From: Jiella pelagia
GTDB lineage: Bacteria; Pseudomonadota; Alphaproteobacteria; Rhizobiales; Rhizobiaceae
Assembly (NCBI RefSeq): GCF_026898155.1
Contig: NZ_CP114029.1
Coordinates: 3,328,001 to 3,392,000, forward strand
Direction of reading: 5' to 3'
Length of the DNA stretch: 64,000 bases
A program made the position numbers and the translations under genes. How positions within the stretch are numbered: the first letter of the stretch is position 1; each line of letters starts with the position of its first letter. Below the pieces are notes generated by a model, which saw nothing but the letters and a program-made list of their open reading frames with translations, ran no database searches and was not told where the DNA came from. Positions 60,963 through 64,000 of this stretch are shown one piece after another.

Positions 60963-61475
60963 ATGGAGGCCGGGAAGATCGACGAGGCGAAGACCGAGGA
61001 AGCCGACGACGGGTCGGATCCCGGCCGACAGCTCGAAGCCGGGGCAGCGGAGACGACGATCGCCTATAAGCTGCGGCTCGCCCAGATCCTTGCCTTTCGC
61101 GCCTTCGAGGAAAGGCTCGCCGAGCGCGGCCGGGCGCCTCGCTATCTCGGCCTTCTCGCGATCATCAGGAACCACCCCGGACAGCCCCAGAGCCGCCTTG
61201 CCGAGGCCGTCGCGCTGCGGCGCTCCAGCCTGGTGACGATCCTCGACATCCTGACGCGAGAAGGGCTGACCGAGCGTCGGCCGGCGCCCGGCGATCGCCG
61301 CTCGAACGGCGTCTGGCTGACCGAACAGGGCGAGCAAATGGTCGAGGAGCTGCTGGCCGAGAGCCAGCACCACGACGCGATTCTGACGGCGGGAAACACG
61401 GCGGAAGAGATCAAGACGACGCTGCGGGTGCTCGACCGGGTCATTGCCAATCTGAGAGCAAGCCAAGGCGCATGA
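60963..61475 (+). CDS. MarR-family transcriptional regulator (divergent from catabolic operon)
   Basis: A 170-residue MarR regulator. Seen: the winged helix PQSRLAEAVALRRSSLVTILDILTREGLTER and wing RRPAPGDRRSNGVWLTEQG, with an acidic N-terminus. GAGGGGGCG upstream favours the ATG at 60963; another at 60933 is possible. It is divergent from the CoA ligase-ECH-SDR-TRAP operon, the usual arrangement for a repressor that senses the acyl-CoA intermediate (inference from BadR-type MarR regulators). Confidence 0.85.
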   Translation: MEAGKIDEAKTEEADDGSDPGRQLEAGAAETTIAYKLRLAQILAFRAFEERLAERGRAPRYLGLLAIIRNHPGQPQSRLAEAVALRRSSLVTILDILTREGLTERRPAPGDRRSNGVWLTEQGEQMVEELLAESQHHDAILTAGNTAEEIKTTLRVLDRVIANLRASQGA

Positions 61476-61625
61476 TCCTGCCCCGACCGAGGCCGTTGGC
61501 GAGCCGCCAAATCGCCCGCTCCCGAACAACTGCGGACGCAGGCTCCACACCCACAACGAAGGCAGTCTCTTGCGGCGGCGCGTCGCCACATCGACTGTGA
61601 TGTCATGGAAAAAAGTCGGAAGAAT

Positions 61626-61701
<76 letters not shown>

Positions 61702-62188
61702 ACTTTGCCGGCTGGCGGCGGAAACGGAACTGGGTGGTCCGTCTCGTGTGGCGGGTACTTATTCGAGACAGGATCGAAGATCAAGTGTTTTCGCCGGTCG
61801 CTTCATCGCTTTTGCCGAGACGGCGTGGAAGGGCCCCGTTTCGCCGTCAAAGGGGTGTTCGACGCGTCGATGGTGGCCGCACCCTCCATGCGAAGACCGC
61901 GGTCGCAGCGGCGATCCCTGGCGGGTTTGAAACGCGCGGCCGATGCCGATTCGCCGTCGTCCCGCATCGCTCGAAGAGCTAACCAAGGCTTAAGGCTTGC
62001 GCGCGACCTCGTGGCTGATCCACACTGCCTCGACCGGTGGAAAGCAGTCGTTGTCGGTCTTGATCCCTTATCACTTCTGCTTCCGCTTCGCAGCGGTAAG
62101 GGCCGAGGCGACAAGTGCGCGAAGACCGCGTTGATGCAGAACCGATCTCGATGATCTTTGGCATTCCCGGCTGCGAGGACTTAGCATC
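61702..62188. other. Gene-free interval before the radical SAM gene
   Basis: 487 bp with no credible gene. I looked for a small precursor-peptide gene ahead of the radical SAM enzyme and saw none with a ribosome-binding site. A short frame at about 62154 overlaps the enzyme start but looks spurious. Confidence 0.5.
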
Positions 62189-64000
62189 ATGTCGACACTT
62201 CCTTCCGAGTGGCATGGCGCTGTCGGCAACGACCAGGCCGCTACCGACGTCGTTCTCGTGATGATGCCGTTCGGGCCCGCCCGGATGCCTTCGCTGGGCC
62301 TGTCCATGCTAGCCCATATGCTCCGTGAGGGGGAGGTCTCCGTTCACATCGAATACCCGCTGATCGACTTCGTCCAGGCCGTGGGTGATCGCGATTTCGA
62401 CCTGATCGGCTATGCCTTCGGCAAGTTGTCTCTGGGCGAATGGCTGTTCTCTCGCGTCGTCGATCCTGTCGGTTCGGTGGAGGACTACCTGACGCTTTGC
62501 GAGAGGAGCATCCGTCCGGGACAGGCGGTCGAGCTTCGCCGGCTGGTCGAAAAGACTTTGCCGATCGTCGCCCATATCGTCGAGGAGACGGCGCAGCGTA
62601 TCGCACGATCAGCGCCCCGCATTGTCGGTCTCAGCTCGTCCTTCCAGCAGCAGATGTCTTCGGTCGCACTCGCCACGCGGCTGCGCGAACTGATCCCGGG
62701 CGTCAAGCTCGTCCTCGGCGGTGCCAATTGCAGTTCGCCGATGGGCGAGGCGATGTTCAAGGGCTATCCGGTCTTCGACGGCGTCATGGTCGGCCCGGGC
62801 GAAATCTCGTTCCCGCGCCTCGTCCGCGCGATTCTCGACGGGCAGGAGGATGTCGTCATCCCCGGCCTCTACTGGCGGCAGACGGCAGCGACGCCGCCCC
62901 AGGATCCGGGCGTCGCGCCCGAGCCGAAAATGGACGATCTACCTTACCCCGATTACGACGATTTCTTCGCGCTCTGGCCGCTCGATGCCGCGCAACCGCC
63001 CATGATTCCGTTCGAGGGATCCCGAGGCTGCTGGTGGGGGCAGAAGCAACACTGCGTCTTCTGCTCGCTCAATCACTCGATCACCTATCGATCGAAGTCT
63101 CCCGAGCGGCTGTACAGCGAGATCGTCCACCTCACGGAGCGCTATCCCGGCCGGCAGCTCATGGCCACCGACGACATCTTGGACCAGCGGGTCATCGGCA
63201 CCATCACCGACAGGCTCGCCGCCCTGCCGGTGCGCCCGAAGCTCTACTACTCGGTGAAGTCCAACCTCCGGAAGGATCAGGTCGCGGCTCTTGCCGGGGC
63301 CGGCGTCAACGTCATCCAGCCGGGGGTGGAGAGCCTTGCCGACGAGGTTCTGACGCTGATGCGCAAGGGCGTGACCGGCCTTCGCAATCTCCAGCTGATG
63401 AAATGGTCCCAGGAATGCAACATCAGGGTCAGCTGGTCGCTTCTCTATGGCTTTCCGTTCGACAAGGCCGAGTACTACGAGCGCATGCTCGCATGGCTGC
63501 CGAGCCTCACGCATCTTCCCGCGCCACGCGGGGTGATCGACGTGCGCATCCAGCGCTACAGCCCGCTCTTTACCCAGGCGGAGCATTTCGGCGTGACGAA
63601 CCTGCGGCCGCGGCCGGTCTACGCGCTGATCCACGCCGTCGCCCCCAAAATCCTCGCAGAACTCGCGTACAACTTCGACTGGGATCCGCCGGAGGACCAA
63701 TCGAGCTACATCGATCCGCTGCGCGCGGAAGTCGCCCGCTGGATGTCCGTGACGAATTCGAAGGCCTCGCTCCTCGTCTATGCCGAAACCCCGGACGGGC
63801 TGGTCATCGGCGATACGCGCCCGGCAGCAATGCGGCGGATCCACCGCCTCGGCCCGGTCGAGCGAACGATCTGCCTCGCCTGCGACGGCGTCATGAAACG
63901 CCATCAGATCGCGGCGGCGGTCCGGCAGGCCGGTTACGCCGTTGGCGACGATGTTCTAAACGAAACCCTTGCCCGGCTCGTGGAAGATCGCCTTCTCATC
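62189..64000 (+). CDS. RiPP maturation radical SAM C-methyltransferase (3' end outside window)
   Basis: At least 604 residues, open to the window edge. Seen in order: a B12-binding-like domain (VVLVMMPFGPARMPSLGLSM, VGLSSSFQQQ, LVLGGANCSS), then a radical SAM domain whose cluster motif is GCWWGQKQHCVFCSLN, a C-x7-C-x2-C spacing that I recognise as typical of the 'RiPP maturation radical SAM protein 1' family. Next come YYSVKSNLR, VNVIQPGVESL and GFPFDKAEYYERML. The C-terminal part (DTRPAAMRRIHRL...DVLNETLARLVEDRLLI) resembles a winged-helix/PqqD-like peptide-recognition domain. GAGGA lies ten bases before the ATG. Function would be C-methylation of a ribosomal peptide; no precursor is visible here. 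Confidence 0.8.
   Translation, partial: MSTLPSEWHGAVGNDQAATDVVLVMMPFGPARMPSLGLSMLAHMLREGEVSVHIEYPLIDFVQAVGDRDFDLIGYAFGKLSLGEWLFSRVVDPVGSVEDYLTLCERSIRPGQAVELRRLVEKTLPIVAHIVEETAQRIARSAPRIVGLSSSFQQQMSSVALATRLRELIPGVKLVLGGANCSSPMGEAMFKGYPVFDGVMVGPGEISFPRLVRAILDGQEDVVIPGLYWRQTAATPPQDPGVAPEPKMDDLPYPDYDDFFALWPLDAAQPPMIPFEGSRGCWWGQKQHCVFCSLNHSITYRSKSPERLYSEIVHLTERYPGRQLMATDDILDQRVIGTITDRLAALPVRPKLYYSVKSNLRKDQVAALAGAGVNVIQPGVESLADEVLTLMRKGVTGLRNLQLMKWSQECNIRVSWSLLYGFPFDKAEYYERMLAWLPSLTHLPAPRGVIDVRIQRYSPLFTQAEHFGVTNLRPRPVYALIHAVAPKILAELAYNFDWDPPEDQSSYIDPLRAEVARWMSVTNSKASLLVYAETPDGLVIGDTRPAAMRRIHRLGPVERTICLACDGVMKRHQIAAAVRQAGYAVGDDVLNETLARLVEDRLLI

Noticed and set aside
62154..62280. A short frame upstream of and overlapping the radical SAM gene as a RiPP precursor
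   Set aside because: It lacks a ribosome-binding site, overlaps the enzyme's start in another frame, and its codon use looks random.

Overview
The window is high-GC DNA (roughly two-thirds G+C by eye) from an alphaproteobacterium of the order Hyphomicrobiales (Rhizobiales). Three things point there. The gene order rpsB-tsf-pyrH-frr-uppS-cdsA-rseP-bamA-lpxD-fabZ-lpxA-lpxI-lpxB lacks dxr, as is usual in rhizobia. The conserved set HIT protein / PF04339 protein / GDPD / RidA / EipB sits just upstream of rpsB. Two kinds of rhizobial palindromic intergenic repeats are present. The family cannot be fixed from the sequence alone.

Layout. 1-11 kb holds housekeeping and envelope genes: an SDR, a long Pro/Ala-rich OmpA-family protein, an FAD monooxygenase, a zinc-finger protein, a hydrolase, cysE, DUF3126, a transglutaminase-like peptidase, DUF4189 and the ABC-F protein ettA. 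11.5-14 kb is an AT-richer patch with a possible IS remnant and a GSCFA/SGNH-like gene pair, probably acquired. 14-17.6 kb is a marR-emrA-emrB efflux operon read right to left. 18-28.6 kb mixes pncB, mgtE, a MerR regulator, DUF1624, an aldo/keto reductase coupled to an MscS channel, a YdcF-like protein, DUF599 and DUF1489, plus a good CtrA-type box. 28.9-34.4 kb has a D-Ala-D-Ala carboxypeptidase, a phasin with a clear promoter, and clpS-clpA. 34.5-53.7 kb is azlCD and then the large translation / lipid A / outer-membrane assembly cluster. 54-61.5 kb is a catabolic cluster (CoA ligase, enoyl-CoA hydratase, SDR and a complete TRAP transporter) with a divergent MarR regulator. A tRNA-Ala(GGC) follows. 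The window ends inside a B12-binding radical SAM gene of the RiPP C-methyltransferase type.

The most striking observation is a sequence-wide anomaly. At 13 places in 11 genes the reading frame is broken by exactly one extra base in the centre of what homology says was a GAG-CTC (Glu-Leu) codon pair, giving GAG-N-CTC with N being any base. Victims include the essential genes frr, rseP (inside its HExxH motif) and bamA (twice). Only three intact GAGCTC sites remain in the window. Real loss of these genes would be lethal, so I read this mainly as a motif-specific consensus error, most simply caused by a modified base in GAGCTC. That would imply a SacI/Ecl136II-specificity methyltransferase in this strain. 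A biological origin is not excluded. Frameshifted genes are annotated as full-length CDS with the break noted. Two further breaks, in clpA and in the alpha/beta hydrolase at a C7 run, do not fit the motif.
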